Assembly: GCA_040507035.1 (NCBI GenBank)
Contig: JBEVVR010000053.1
Span: 23,933-87,932, forward strand
Source: Thiodiazotropha sp040507035
GTDB lineage: Bacteria > Pseudomonadota > Gammaproteobacteria > Chromatiales > Chromatiaceae
Reading direction: 5' to 3'
DNA: 64,000 nucleotides
In this document: one piece after another, positions 7,787-16,528 of the stretch
Position numbering within the stretch: position 1 is the first letter of the stretch
Layout: the number at the start of each line of letters is the position of its first letter
Position numbers and translations under genes: made by a program
The notes under the pieces: model-generated
Databases searched by the model: none
Seen by the model: the letters and a program-made list of their open reading frames with translations, nothing else
Told to the model about the DNA's origin: nothing

Positions 7787-9403
7787 ATGTCTTATCAGGT
7801 ACTTGCACGTAAATGGCGGCCCCAACTGTTCAGCCAGTTGGTGGGCCAGCAACATGTGGTGAAAGCGCTAAGCAACGCACTGGAGCGCGAACAGCTGCAT
7901 CATGCCTATCTGTTTACCGGGACACGGGGTGTGGGCAAGACCACCCTGGCGAGGATCTTTGCGAAATCGTTAAATTGTGAAAAAGGGGTCAGTGCAACCC
8001 CCTGCGGTGTTTGCGACGCCTGTCGTGAGATCGATGAGGGACGGTTTGTCGATCTCCTCGAGGTGGATGCCGCCTCGAGGACCAAGGTGGATCAGACCCG
8101 GGAGCTCTTGGAAAACGTTCCCTTTGCCCCGGTGCGCGGGCGTTTCAAGGTCTACCTCATTGATGAGGTCCACATGTTTTCCGCAAGCAGTTTCAATGCG
8201 CTGCTGAAAACTCTTGAGGAACCGCCTCCCCATGTAAAGTTCATCCTCGCCACCACCGATCCGCAGAAGGTGCCGGTGACCGTGCTCTCCCGTTGTCTGC
8301 AGTTCAATCTCAAGCGCCTCAGCAGGGAGCAGATCGAATCGCAGCTGAGACATATCCTGCAACAGGAGACGATCCTCTTTGACGAGGAATCCCTCTCACT
8401 ACTTGCCAGGGGCGCTGACGGCAGTATGCGTGACGGTTTGAGTCTGCTCGACCAGGCCATCGCATTCGGTGGCGGTGAGGTCAAGGGAGCTGATGTCGCG
8501 GTGATGATCGGTACCATCGGTGCGGACCAGATCTATCTTCTACTCGAAGCGCTGGCGGCTAGCGAAGGGGAGCGAGTGGTCTCCCTGGTGGCGGAAATGG
8601 GGGCGCGGGCGGCGGATTTCAGCAATGCCCTGCAGGAGATGCTTGCCATGCTGCATCAGATTGCAATGCTACAGATCGTGGCGGAATACGAAACTGACGA
8701 TGCCTACGACCCACAGCGTCTGCAGGCACTGGCAAATGCCCTTAGCCCTGAAGATGTGCAGCTCTACTACCAGATAGCATTGATGGGGCAGAAGGAGCTC
8801 GATCTGGCCCCCGATCCCCGCAGCGGTTTCGAGATGGTTCTGCTGCGTATGCTGGCCTTCAGGCCCGATGCGGCAGAATCGCCGCCGCAATCCAGTGCGG
8901 GTGTTAAAGGCAAACCCAAGAGAGCGCAACAGCAACCCGCCTCCCCGGCTACCGGCAAAGTCGATACAAACAGTGCTGCAGCAGCCAAGATAGGGGGCAG
9001 ATCAACCAGGGATCCCGTCGACTGGGATGCCTTTGTCGAAGCACTGAGCCTTGGGGGTATCACCAGCCAGTTGGCCCGTAACTGTAGCTTTCAGCGTTGG
9101 GATGGCGAGACACTGCACCTGACTCTTGACGCCTCGATGCGGCAGTTGCGGGTCGGGCAGGCGGAAAAGCGCCTGCAACAGAGCATTGCCGGGATTCTGG
9201 GAAACAAGACTAAACTGGTGATCACAGAGGCAATACCCGAGGAAGAGACGCCGGCAATGCGTCAGCAACGGCAGCGCCAGGAACGTCAGCGAGAGGCCGA
9301 AGCGGTGATGACCAGCGATCCCCTGGTACGCGAAATGGAGGAGCGCTTTTCGGCACAACTGCTGACCGATTCCATCAGGCCCACGGATGAGCCCGGGAGT
9401 TGA
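7787..9403 (+). CDS. dnaX: DNA polymerase III subunits tau/gamma
   Basis: Clamp-loader ATPase of the replicative polymerase. The AAA+ domain has Walker A GTRGVGKTT (about residues 45-53), the four-Cys zinc module (CEKGVSATPCGVCDAC), Walker B LIDEVHM, and LLKTLEEPPPHV. A Q/A-rich linker (about 365-410) leads to the C-terminal tau region. At 538 residues it is shorter than E. coli tau (643). I saw no A-AAA-AAG slippery site, so a frameshifted gamma form is not evident. It heads the dnaX-ebfC-recR cluster common in bacteria. Confidence 0.95.
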   Translation: MSYQVLARKWRPQLFSQLVGQQHVVKALSNALEREQLHHAYLFTGTRGVGKTTLARIFAKSLNCEKGVSATPCGVCDACREIDEGRFVDLLEVDAASRTKVDQTRELLENVPFAPVRGRFKVYLIDEVHMFSASSFNALLKTLEEPPPHVKFILATTDPQKVPVTVLSRCLQFNLKRLSREQIESQLRHILQQETILFDEESLSLLARGADGSMRDGLSLLDQAIAFGGGEVKGADVAVMIGTIGADQIYLLLEALAASEGERVVSLVAEMGARAADFSNALQEMLAMLHQIAMLQIVAEYETDDAYDPQRLQALANALSPEDVQLYYQIALMGQKELDLAPDPRSGFEMVLLRMLAFRPDAAESPPQSSAGVKGKPKRAQQQPASPATGKVDTNSAAAAKIGGRSTRDPVDWDAFVEALSLGGITSQLARNCSFQRWDGETLHLTLDASMRQLRVGQAEKRLQQSIAGILGNKTKLVITEAIPEEETPAMRQQRQRQERQREAEAVMTSDPLVREMEERFSAQLLTDSIRPTDEPGS

Positions 9404-9464
9404 ATCCAAACCCTTTCAATGTTTGGTTTGACAGGTTCTGAGGATAAAATAGTAACTTGCTGAT

Positions 9465-9492
9465 TTTAAGTTATCTTGTTAGATAACTTAAA
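9465..9492. promoter_or_regulatory. 12-bp perfect palindromic hairpin upstream of ebfC
   Basis: TTTAAGTTATCT pairs perfectly with AGATAACTTAAA around the loop TGTT. It lies in the 177-nt dnaX-ebfC spacer. No T-run follows, so it is more likely an operator or RNA-stability element than an intrinsic terminator. Confidence 0.5.
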
Positions 9493-9580
9493 GTCGATTC
9501 TCAGAGTTTCAATTTTTTACATACAGCGTCGCAGCCCACTGGTTAAAGGGGGCAGATACGCACGAGACGAGGTTATTTCC

Positions 9581-9904
9581 ATGAAGGGTGGTATAGGCAA
9601 TCTGATGAAGCAGGCCCAGAAGATGCAGGCCGAAATGCAAGAGGCGCAGGAGCGTCTGGCGCAGGAAGAGGTGACCGGCGAGGCAGGTGGCGGCCTGGTC
9701 AAGGTGATCATGAACGGCAAGCACGAAGTGCGCCGGGTGGAGATCGACGACACCCTGATGTCCGATGACAAGGAGATGCTGGAGGACCTGGTTGCCGCCG
9801 CGCTCAACGACGCCGCGCAACGGGTGAGCCAGAAGATGCAGGAGAGCATGTCCGGTTTGACCGCCGGGTTGGGATTGCCCCCGGGCATGAAGCTTCCCTT
9901 CTGA
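9581..9904 (+). CDS. ebfC: Nucleoid-associated protein, YbaB/EbfC family
   Basis: DNA-binding dimer usually encoded between dnaX and recR. ATG 9581 gives 107 residues beginning MKGGIGNLMKQAQKMQ, which aligns with the family N-terminus. An in-frame upstream extension to 9476 would run through the palindrome at 9465-9492 and is unlikely to be translated. A coiled-coil helix (about residues 8-30) is followed by GLVKVIMNGKHEV and the C-terminal GLGLPPGMKLPF. Confidence 0.93.
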   Translation: MKGGIGNLMKQAQKMQAEMQEAQERLAQEEVTGEAGGGLVKVIMNGKHEVRRVEIDDTLMSDDKEMLEDLVAAALNDAAQRVSQKMQESMSGLTAGLGLPPGMKLPF

Positions 9905-9935
9905 AATAACATGTTGTTGGTTAGCGGGATCCGGC

Positions 9936-10532
9936 ATGCCTAATCCCACTCTATTGCAGCAATTGATCTCAGCCTTGCGCTGTCTTCCAGGGGTCGGAGC
10001 CAAGAGCGCGCAGCGCATGGCCTATCATCTCTTGGAAAGGGATCGAGAGGGTGGCAGGGGGTTGTCGAGGATTTTGGCGGAGGCGATGGATAAGATTGGT
10101 CACTGCTCCCGCTGTCGTACCCTGAGTGAAACCGAATGCTGCCAATTGTGCGCCAATCCGCAGCGGGATCCGACCCAGCTCTGCATCGTGGAGACGCCGG
10201 CGGATCAGGCCATGATCGAACAGGCCATCGACTATCGGGGTTGTTATTTTGTGCTCGGGGGGCATCTCTCGCCACTGGATGGTATCGGTCCAAAGGAGAT
10301 CGGACTCGATCATCTGGATGAGCGTTTTGCCGAGGGGGAGGTCAAAGAGATTATTCTCGCCACCAATCCTACCATCGAAGGAGATGCCACGGCTCAATAC
10401 ATTCATGACATGGCGCTGGCGCGGGGGATAAAGACAACCCGGATCGCCCAGGGTGTTCCGATGGGCGGTGAACTGGAATATGTGGATGGCGCTACATTGG
10501 CCCACGCCTTTCGCGGGCGATCTGAGTTTTAG
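9936..10532 (+). CDS. recR: Recombination mediator protein RecR
   Basis: Works with RecF and RecO to load RecA at gaps. The 198 residues have the family order: an N-terminal helix-hairpin-helix (LPGVGAKSAQRMAYHLL), a zinc finger with C57, C60, C69 and C72, and a Toprim domain (ETPADQAMIE...). The C-terminus has ARGIKTTRIAQGVPMGGELEY. It follows ebfC by 31 nt in the standard cluster. Its stop codon lies inside the palindrome that precedes hinT. Confidence 0.96.
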   Translation: MPNPTLLQQLISALRCLPGVGAKSAQRMAYHLLERDREGGRGLSRILAEAMDKIGHCSRCRTLSETECCQLCANPQRDPTQLCIVETPADQAMIEQAIDYRGCYFVLGGHLSPLDGIGPKEIGLDHLDERFAEGEVKEIILATNPTIEGDATAQYIHDMALARGIKTTRIAQGVPMGGELEYVDGATLAHAFRGRSEF

Positions 10533-10551
10533 GGCCTGTTAACAGGCCCTA
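10530..10551. promoter_or_regulatory. 22-bp perfect palindrome at the recR-hinT junction
   Basis: TAGGGCCTGTT and AACAGGCCCTA form a gapless 22-bp palindrome that starts on the recR stop codon and ends at the AGGAG Shine-Dalgarno of hinT. As RNA it would fold with loop TTAA next to the ribosome site. No T-run follows. It could be an attenuating hairpin or a binding site. Confidence 0.5.
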
Positions 10552-10560
10552 GGAGAAGCT

Positions 10561-10905
10561 ATGAGCGACTGCCTTTTTTGTAAATTTGTCAGTGGTGAGA
10601 TTGAAACCGACAAGGTTTATGAAGACGATGATCTATTTGCCTTTCGGGATATCAATCCTCAGGCGCCAACCCACATTCTGATCATCCCCAAACGCCATGT
10701 CGCCACTCTCAACGACCTCGAGCCCAGCGATTATACCCTGATGGGCAAACTTACCCTGGCAGCGCAAAAGATCGCCAAGGATGAGGGTATAGACAACAAC
10801 GGTTATCGACTGGTGATCAACTGCAACAGCGATGCGGGACAGAGCGTGTTCCACATCCACATGCACCTGCTGGGTGGCCGCGGCATGAGCTGGCCTCCCG
10901 GATAG
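10561..10905 (+). CDS. hinT: HIT-family nucleoside phosphoramidate hydrolase
   Basis: Histidine-triad protein of 114 residues. The catalytic HIHMH is at 98-102 within VFHIHMHLLGGRGMSWPPG. The N-terminal CLFCKFVSGEI motif and the HILIIPKRHVATL segment are family hallmarks. Cytoplasmic; hydrolyses AMP-lysine or AMP-amide type substrates in characterised members. It is preceded by AGGAG at the edge of a palindrome and lies 7 nt before the copper ATPase. Confidence 0.93.
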   Translation: MSDCLFCKFVSGEIETDKVYEDDDLFAFRDINPQAPTHILIIPKRHVATLNDLEPSDYTLMGKLTLAAQKIAKDEGIDNNGYRLVINCNSDAGQSVFHIHMHLLGGRGMSWPPG

Positions 10906-10912
10906 CGGGTGC

Positions 10913-13843
10913 GTGGCAACTGACTGGGCGATGGTTCCTTACCGCCTGGCAATTCAAGGCATGTCCTGCCAGCACTGCGTGGCAGCGGTGGAGAAGGCTG
11001 TCACCGCGCTGCAGGATGTGGAGCGGGTCGAGGTGAGTCTCGAAACCAACAGTGCCGAGATCAGCGGCGCAAGCCCCGAACGCGCGATCGCAGCAATCAA
11101 GCAAGCCGGCTATGAGGCGAAACCCCTCAGCGATGCCCCCAATCATTGTGGGATTCAGGCCGGCGATCCACCCGCTGAGGTTCTAGATAAGTCACTAACG
11201 CTGACCGATGGCTACATGCTGGTGGTCGATGATATGACCTGCGCCAGTTGTGTCTCCGCGGTGGAGCGGGCGATCCGCTCGGTTGAAGGAGTAACCGAGG
11301 CTGCGGTCAACCTGGTGGAGAAACGGGCCCAGGTGGTGGGTGGCGATCCCAAACGGGTGATCGGGGCGGTGATCGATCAGGGTTACAATGCACGCCTTGA
11401 TGCCCCTCGTCGAAGGGTGGATGAGTTGTTGCTGGAGATCTCTGCTGCTGATGACAGAGAAAGGCGACTCTCCCAACTCCTGCAAGACCTCGATGCCGAA
11501 GCGAAGATTTTCAGCTCGGGAAATCTGTGGCGAATCCAAACCAGATTGCATCCGGCCCAGCTGTTGCTTCAACTGCGACAGAAAGGCCTTACAGCCAGGC
11601 TGGTAGAGCCCTTCACAGATCCCTATGAAGAGGAGGCGGCCGCGGCTGCCCTCGAAGTCAGGCGCTCCTGGCAGCGGGCGCTGCTCGCGGCAGTGGTGGG
11701 TTTGCCGCTGATGGCTGCGGAAATGGCCGGGTACGCACCGCGCCTGAGCGAACCCGGGGGTGAGAGCTTCTGGTTGGGGATTGCGATCCTCTGTCTCCTG
11801 GTGATGCGTTTCAGTGGTGGCCACTACTATCTGGGTGCAGTGAAACAGGCCAGCCACCTCTCCGCCAACATGGACAGTCTGGTGGCGCTGGGGACCGGAA
11901 CGGCCTGGCTTGCCTCATTGCTGATTGTGATCCAGCCGCAAGGTCTGTTGTTGCAGACAGATAAACTCTATTTCGACGCCTCGGTACTGATACTCGCCTT
12001 TCTTCAGGTAGGACGTGTGTTGGAGACTCGAGCCAAGCGAACCACCAGTGAGGCGGTCGGCGCGCTCGTTGGATTGGCTCCAAAGAGCGCCCGGGTGGTC
12101 TATGAGGCAGAGGAGGTATCGGTTCCGGTCTCCCTGTTGCGGGTGGGGGATAGGATTCAACTGCGACCAGGGGAGCGTGTCCCCATCGATGGCGAAGTCA
12201 TCGCAGGGGAGTCGAGCGTCGATGAATCGATGCTAACCGGTGAATCGGTGGCGGTGAGCAAACATCCGGGTGATTCCGTCACTGGGGGCACCATGAATCG
12301 CAATGGCAGTCTGCGTTTTCAAGTGACCCGGCTGGGTGAAGAGACAACCCTGGCCCATATCATCGAGATGGTGCGCCAGGCGCAGATGAGCAAACCTCCC
12401 ATTGCCCGACTCGTGGACAGGGTATCCGCAATCTTTGTCCCAGTGGTGCTGGTGATTGCCATGATGACCTTTGTTGTCTGGATGCTGCTGGGGGCGGAGC
12501 CGGCGCTTCCCCATGCGCTGACCGCCAGTATCGCCGTCCTGGTCATCGCCTGTCCCTGCGCCCTGGGTCTGGCGACACCGATTGCCATCATGGTGGGTAC
12601 CAGTCGTGCCGCACAGCTGAATGTACTGATCCGTAATAGCGATGCTTTACAGCAGGCAAGCGGACTGACTCACCTGGTCGTAGACAAGACCGGTACCCTT
12701 ACCCGTGGCAGACCGATGGTCACCTCGATCCACCCGGCTGCCGGGGTGGATGAACAAAACCTCATCGCTCTGGCCGCCAGTCTCGAATCCCAGGCCACAC
12801 ACCCCCTGGCGGAGGCGATCATAGAATTTGCCCAACAGCGCGGGATCGAAACCTCCGCGGTGGCTGCTTTCAACACCCATCCAGGGCAGGGTGTAGAGGG
12901 ACGCATCGATGGTCTCCTGGTGGAGCTGGGGGGAGATCAGTTTCTCAAGGTGAATAGTCTGGTGCCGCCTTCAGGACTACAGGCCCATGCCAAGCGTGAG
13001 GCTTCTCTGGGGAGCACACCGGTATGGGTGGCGTATGAGAAAGAGATCGCAGGCCTGTTGATCCTCAAGGATCCGTTGCGCTGGGATAGTCTGGCTGCGG
13101 TCGCATCTCTCAGGCAGCAGGGTGTCAGGCTGGTGATCTGCAGTGGTGACAACCGCGCGACCGTGGGTGCGGTGGCCGCTGCCTTGAATGTGGAGGATTT
13201 CCACAGTGAACTCCTGCCGGCGGAGAAACTCGAAGTAGTGAAGGGACTGCAGGCGCAGGGATACCGGGTAGGTATGGTGGGAGACGGGGTCAACGATGCC
13301 CCCGCATTGGCACAGGCGGATACCGGATTCGCCATTGGTGGTGGTACCGATGTCGCCATAGAAAATGCGGATATCACCCTGGTTGGTGATTCATTGGTCA
13401 ATCTGACCACCGCGATTGCACTCTCCAGGGCTACCTTGAGGAACATTAAGCAGAACCTTTTTGGCGCCTTTATCTATAATGTGATTGGTATCCCGATGGC
13501 GGCGGGTGTGCTCTATCCGCTGACGGGATGGTTGCTGCCACCGATGTTCGCCAGCGCGGCCATGGCCCTATCCTCGGTGACCGTAGTCACCAATGCCAAT
13601 CGGTTACGATTTTTTCAACCTGTTAAGGAGGAACCCTTGAGTATTCGGCTAAAAGTATCCGGCATGACCTGCCCCCACTGCGTGAACAATGTGGCCAAGG
13701 CTTTACAGGCCCAACCGGGGGTGGAGAGCGCGCAAGTAACCCTGGAAGATGGTCAGGCCCTGGTTACCGGCTCCGCCGATCCGGACTCCCTGGTCAACGC
13801 CGTGGTAGAAGCGGGCTACAGCGTGGAATCGGTCTCCACATGA
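10913..13843 (+). CDS. copA: Copper-exporting P1B-type ATPase with a C-terminal CopZ-like domain
   Basis: Pumps Cu+ out of the cytoplasm across the inner membrane. At 976 residues it is longer than usual. Two N-terminal heavy-metal domains (C19/C22 in MSCQHC, C110/C113 in MTCASC) are followed by membrane helices, an actuator LTGESV, the CPC metal site at 547-549, DKTGT with phosphorylated D591, HP in ATHPLAEAI and GDGVNDAP. A third metal domain (C920/C923 in MTCPHC) sits after the last helix, which is unusual. GTG 10913 or ATG 10931 may be the start. An AAGGAGG sequence sits before an in-frame TTG at 13637. Confidence 0.95.
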   Translation: MATDWAMVPYRLAIQGMSCQHCVAAVEKAVTALQDVERVEVSLETNSAEISGASPERAIAAIKQAGYEAKPLSDAPNHCGIQAGDPPAEVLDKSLTLTDGYMLVVDDMTCASCVSAVERAIRSVEGVTEAAVNLVEKRAQVVGGDPKRVIGAVIDQGYNARLDAPRRRVDELLLEISAADDRERRLSQLLQDLDAEAKIFSSGNLWRIQTRLHPAQLLLQLRQKGLTARLVEPFTDPYEEEAAAAALEVRRSWQRALLAAVVGLPLMAAEMAGYAPRLSEPGGESFWLGIAILCLLVMRFSGGHYYLGAVKQASHLSANMDSLVALGTGTAWLASLLIVIQPQGLLLQTDKLYFDASVLILAFLQVGRVLETRAKRTTSEAVGALVGLAPKSARVVYEAEEVSVPVSLLRVGDRIQLRPGERVPIDGEVIAGESSVDESMLTGESVAVSKHPGDSVTGGTMNRNGSLRFQVTRLGEETTLAHIIEMVRQAQMSKPPIARLVDRVSAIFVPVVLVIAMMTFVVWMLLGAEPALPHALTASIAVLVIACPCALGLATPIAIMVGTSRAAQLNVLIRNSDALQQASGLTHLVVDKTGTLTRGRPMVTSIHPAAGVDEQNLIALAASLESQATHPLAEAIIEFAQQRGIETSAVAAFNTHPGQGVEGRIDGLLVELGGDQFLKVNSLVPPSGLQAHAKREASLGSTPVWVAYEKEIAGLLILKDPLRWDSLAAVASLRQQGVRLVICSGDNRATVGAVAAALNVEDFHSELLPAEKLEVVKGLQAQGYRVGMVGDGVNDAPALAQADTGFAIGGGTDVAIENADITLVGDSLVNLTTAIALSRATLRNIKQNLFGAFIYNVIGIPMAAGVLYPLTGWLLPPMFASAAMALSSVTVVTNANRLRFFQPVKEEPLSIRLKVSGMTCPHCVNNVAKALQAQPGVESAQVTLEDGQALVTGSADPDSLVNAVVEAGYSVESVST
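13637..13843 (+). CDS. Possible internally initiated copper chaperone (CopZ-like) inside copA
   Basis: Within copA, AAGGAGG at 13625-13631 lies 5 nt before an in-frame TTG codon (L909). Initiation there would yield a 68-residue protein starting MSIRLKVSGMTCPHC, exactly the size and fold of a free CopZ chaperone. Either a separate copZ has fused to copA while keeping its ribosome site, or both forms are made. The sequence shows the site; use of it is inference. Confidence 0.4.
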   Translation: MSIRLKVSGMTCPHCVNNVAKALQAQPGVESAQVTLEDGQALVTGSADPDSLVNAVVEAGYSVESVST

Positions 13844-13866
13844 GAATGGGTGGATACCCCTAGCCG

Positions 13867-14178
13867 ATGCAGATCTCCAATTCACTTGCACTGCCATCGC
13901 TGACAATTTCCCTGGAACAGCAACGGGAGAGCGCGGCTCGTCTGGCGCATAATCTGCCGCTGGCCTCCCAAGTGGGTGAAACCAGTCAGATTCTACGCAG
14001 TGTGGAGCAGGTAAAACAGGCGGAGCAGCTGCTGCAGCGGCAACGTTCCCGGCCCAGCCTTACCCAGGTGAGCGATGATCCACGCAAACAGCGTGCGCTA
14101 TCTTCATATCAGGCGGTGGAGGCCGTACAGGAGAGGGACTATATCAGTGAGGTACTCGGCATCGATGTCTATGCCTGA
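13867..14178 (+). CDS. Hypothetical protein, 103 residues
   Basis: Not recognised. A soluble, helix-rich, glutamine- and arginine-rich protein (QAEQLLQRQRSRPSL) ending in ISEVLGIDVYA, with no signal peptide or membrane segment. It starts 23 nt after copA and is followed by a strong hairpin at 14204-14224, so it is likely the last gene of that transcript. A link to copper handling is not supported by any Cys or Met-rich motif. Confidence 0.7.
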   Translation: MQISNSLALPSLTISLEQQRESAARLAHNLPLASQVGETSQILRSVEQVKQAEQLLQRQRSRPSLTQVSDDPRKQRALSSYQAVEAVQERDYISEVLGIDVYA

Positions 14179-14203
14179 GAATCAAAGGGGCCTTCAAGAC
14201 TAA

Positions 14204-14224
14204 TGGTGGGGCCCTGCCCCACCA
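14204..14224. terminator. Strong GC-rich hairpin between convergent genes
   Basis: TGGTGGGGC pairs perfectly with GCCCCACCA around the loop CCT. It lies between the + strand gene ending at 14178 and the - strand gene ending at 14266, so it probably acts as a bidirectional terminator. The downstream T content is modest. Confidence 0.6.
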
Positions 14225-14265
14225 ATCATTGTTGAATATTACAGCTACTCAGTAATCAAGCTCTC

Positions 14266-15045
14266 TCAAGAAGAGGCGGGTTGCATGGCGTCCCGAATCT
14301 CGGCGTGGGCGACAATGCTCTCGTCCTGTCTCAACGAGTGCTCGATAATATGCTCACCTCTCATCGCGGAGGCGTTTATTCCCGTGCTTTTCACTGCGTC
14401 ATAGCTATCGTAGAAACGCTTCCAGGTAATTTTACGTACCTGGTATTTAGCCCGGATTTCAGGGTTGTTGGTTTCGAGAAAGAGGCGGTCGATCTGTTTC
14501 CACTCCCGGTAACGCGGTGGATTTTCCATCCCCAACTGATCGAGTCTTTTCTGCGCCTCTACATGGCTCATGCCACTGCTCAATCTTCCTTCCATGAATA
14601 ACAGGCCTTGGCGTACGGTGGTGGTCGGTGGGCGATTGTTCCACTCCTTGACCTTCGCAGGATCCTTGAACAGTTCCCTGATCAGATAGTAGGCCATGGT
14701 TTGATTCATCTTGAATGAATAAGGGATATTGAAGTGTTTCAGGATATCCACCTGCCTGCCGTCTGGAGGGCTAAATAGACCAAGGATATTCATTGCCTGG
14801 CCTTTGGTTAGCTGTTGCTCCAGCCAAATACCTCGATCTGCCAACTCCTGCAGCATGCTCTCTGGAGCGGGTTCATTTTGCCAGTCATCCTTGGAATCCC
14901 GGGGCAGGTTGAGGGCGGTCTCGATCTGTTCCTGGAAATCTTCGACATTGACCTTGCTGCTTTTGCTTGGTGCGGTGAGGGTGTTTTTGTAGAGAAAAAA
15001 CAGGCCGATCACTAGCAGGGTGGTAAGGGTTGCAACTATTTCCAT
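14266..15045 (-). CDS. Membrane-anchored hypothetical protein
   Basis: The 259-residue protein is not recognised. One N-terminal transmembrane helix (about residues 3-20, VATLTTLLVIGLFFLYK) anchors a long charged soluble domain. The soluble part contains a repeated-looking helical theme: LTKGQAMNILGLFSPPDGR, then SHVEAQKRLDQLGMENPPR. Both have a 'length-helix-LGL-PP' pattern that suggests two related small helical modules. It is monocistronic, read toward the hairpin at 14204-14224. Confidence 0.75.
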   Translation of the reverse strand: MEIVATLTTLLVIGLFFLYKNTLTAPSKSSKVNVEDFQEQIETALNLPRDSKDDWQNEPAPESMLQELADRGIWLEQQLTKGQAMNILGLFSPPDGRQVDILKHFNIPYSFKMNQTMAYYLIRELFKDPAKVKEWNNRPPTTTVRQGLLFMEGRLSSGMSHVEAQKRLDQLGMENPPRYREWKQIDRLFLETNNPEIRAKYQVRKITWKRFYDSYDAVKSTGINASAMRGEHIIEHSLRQDESIVAHAEIRDAMQPASS

Positions 15046-15239
15046 GACACTTCTCCCATGTTGATTCTTGATTTCAACCTTGAACTGATAGCAGTCTCAG
15101 CGGTAGTGCCTATTCATCCTTGAGTCTGGGGAAGTGCTTTGGGAGTGGATATGAGAACCACTACTCAATTTGGGGTAATTAATTACAAGCTGCGGGAATT
15201 AAAGGAATTTTTGAAGAATTTCATTACTTGATTCTGATT

Positions 15240-15273
15240 CAGCCATGGGCCGACTAGGGTCAGCCCATGGCTG
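15240..15273 (-). terminator. Hairpin just after lysA
   Basis: CAGCCATGGGC and GCCCATGGCTG form a perfect 11-bp stem with a 12-base loop, starting 2 nt beyond the lysA stop codon on the - strand. There is no marked T-run after it, but stem strength and position suit transcript termination or 3'-end protection. Confidence 0.5.
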
Positions 15274-15274
15274 C

Positions 15275-16528
15275 TCAGGGGGTGATGCGATCAGCTTCGA
15301 AGTTCAGGGTGGCGAAGAGGTCAGCGTGGGTCTCTTCACGGCGGATCAGCTCCACGCTACCGTCACTGCGCAGCAGCAGCTCCTTGGGTCTTGTCTTGCC
15401 GTTGTAATTGAAACCCATGGCATGGCCGTGGGCTCCGGTGTCATGTATCACCACAATATCCCCATCCTCGATTGCCGGCAGTGGACGTTGAACAGCGAAC
15501 TTGTCATTGTTCTCGCATAACGAACCCACCACATCCACCGTCTCCTCTTCACCGTGCTTGCCATGAACCGTGACATGGTGATAAGCATCATACATACCCG
15601 GCCTCATCAGTGACGACATACAGGCGTCCACACCCACGTAGGTGCGATAGATCTCTTTGCGGTTTATGGCGCGGGTAACCAGTACGCCAAAAGGTCCGGT
15701 GATGTAACGGCCGCTCTCGAGAAAGAGTTTGGGTGCGTACCCCTGGTGTTGCTTGAAGTTATGGAACAGCTCGGCTATCTCCTGCCCCATGCTGACGATG
15801 TCGAGGGGTTTCTCCTGGGGACGATAGGGTATCCCGAGACCGCCGCCGATATTGATAAACTCAAACGTGATGTCGAGCTCTTCAGAGAGCCAGCGTAGCC
15901 TGTCCAAGAGCATACGGGCGGTCTCAACCATATAGGCATGGTTGAGTTCATTCGAAGCCAGCATGGTGTGCAGGCCGAATCGACTGGCACCACGCTGCAT
16001 GGCCAGTTTGTAGGCATCGAGCAGCTGATTGTGGGCGACGCCATACTTCGATTCCAAGGGGTTGCCGATGATGCTGTTGCCGCTGCGCCTCTCACCCGGA
16101 TTGTAGCGGAAGCAGATCAACTCAGGCATCTGGGGTACCTTGTCGATCAGGGAGATATCGTCAAGGTTGAGTATGCAACCTCCATCGGCCATGGCCACCG
16201 CGAACTCGTCCGCGCTGGTGTTGTTGGAGGTAAACATGATCTCTTCGCCTCTGGCCCCGATCTCCCGGCTCATCACCAGCTCCGAAGTAGAGCTGCAGTC
16301 GAAGCCGAATCCGAGATCCTGTGTGATCTTCATGATCGAGGGATTGGGCAGTGCCTTGACCGCAAAATACTCTTTGAAGTGGTCAACACCGGCAAAGGCG
16401 CGAATCAGCGCTTCACCATTCTCGCGAATCCCCTGTTCGTCGTAGATATGAAAAGGGGTGCCGAAGTGCTCGACGATCTGCTCCAGGGAGCCTGCGAGAC
16501 GGCGTGAAAAATCTGCTGGCTGGGGCAC
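15275..16528 (-). CDS. lysA: Diaminopimelate decarboxylase
   Basis: PLP enzyme converting meso-diaminopimelate to L-lysine. GTG 16528 gives 417 residues. It overlaps the dapL stop by one base (TAGTG) and has TGGAG upstream; an open frame farther 5' only shadows dapL. PLP-lysine K58 is in EYFAVKALPNPS, the phosphate-binding glycine loop is INIGGGLGIPY, and the active-site Cys region is GSLCENNDKFA. Carboxynorspermidine decarboxylase is a related fold, but the DapL neighbour and CEN.D motif favour LysA. Last gene of the yffB-dapL-lysA unit. Confidence 0.85.
   Translation of the reverse strand: MPQPADFSRRLAGSLEQIVEHFGTPFHIYDEQGIRENGEALIRAFAGVDHFKEYFAVKALPNPSIMKITQDLGFGFDCSSTSELVMSREIGARGEEIMFTSNNTSADEFAVAMADGGCILNLDDISLIDKVPQMPELICFRYNPGERRSGNSIIGNPLESKYGVAHNQLLDAYKLAMQRGASRFGLHTMLASNELNHAYMVETARMLLDRLRWLSEELDITFEFINIGGGLGIPYRPQEKPLDIVSMGQEIAELFHNFKQHQGYAPKLFLESGRYITGPFGVLVTRAINRKEIYRTYVGVDACMSSLMRPGMYDAYHHVTVHGKHGEEETVDVVGSLCENNDKFAVQRPLPAIEDGDIVVIHDTGAHGHAMGFNYNGKTRPKELLLRSDGSVELIRREETHADLFATLNFEADRITP

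Noticed and set aside
8900..8950. Programmed frameshift site in dnaX
   Set aside because: No A-AAA-AAG heptamer is present in the linker region; the A-rich codons there do not form a slippery site.
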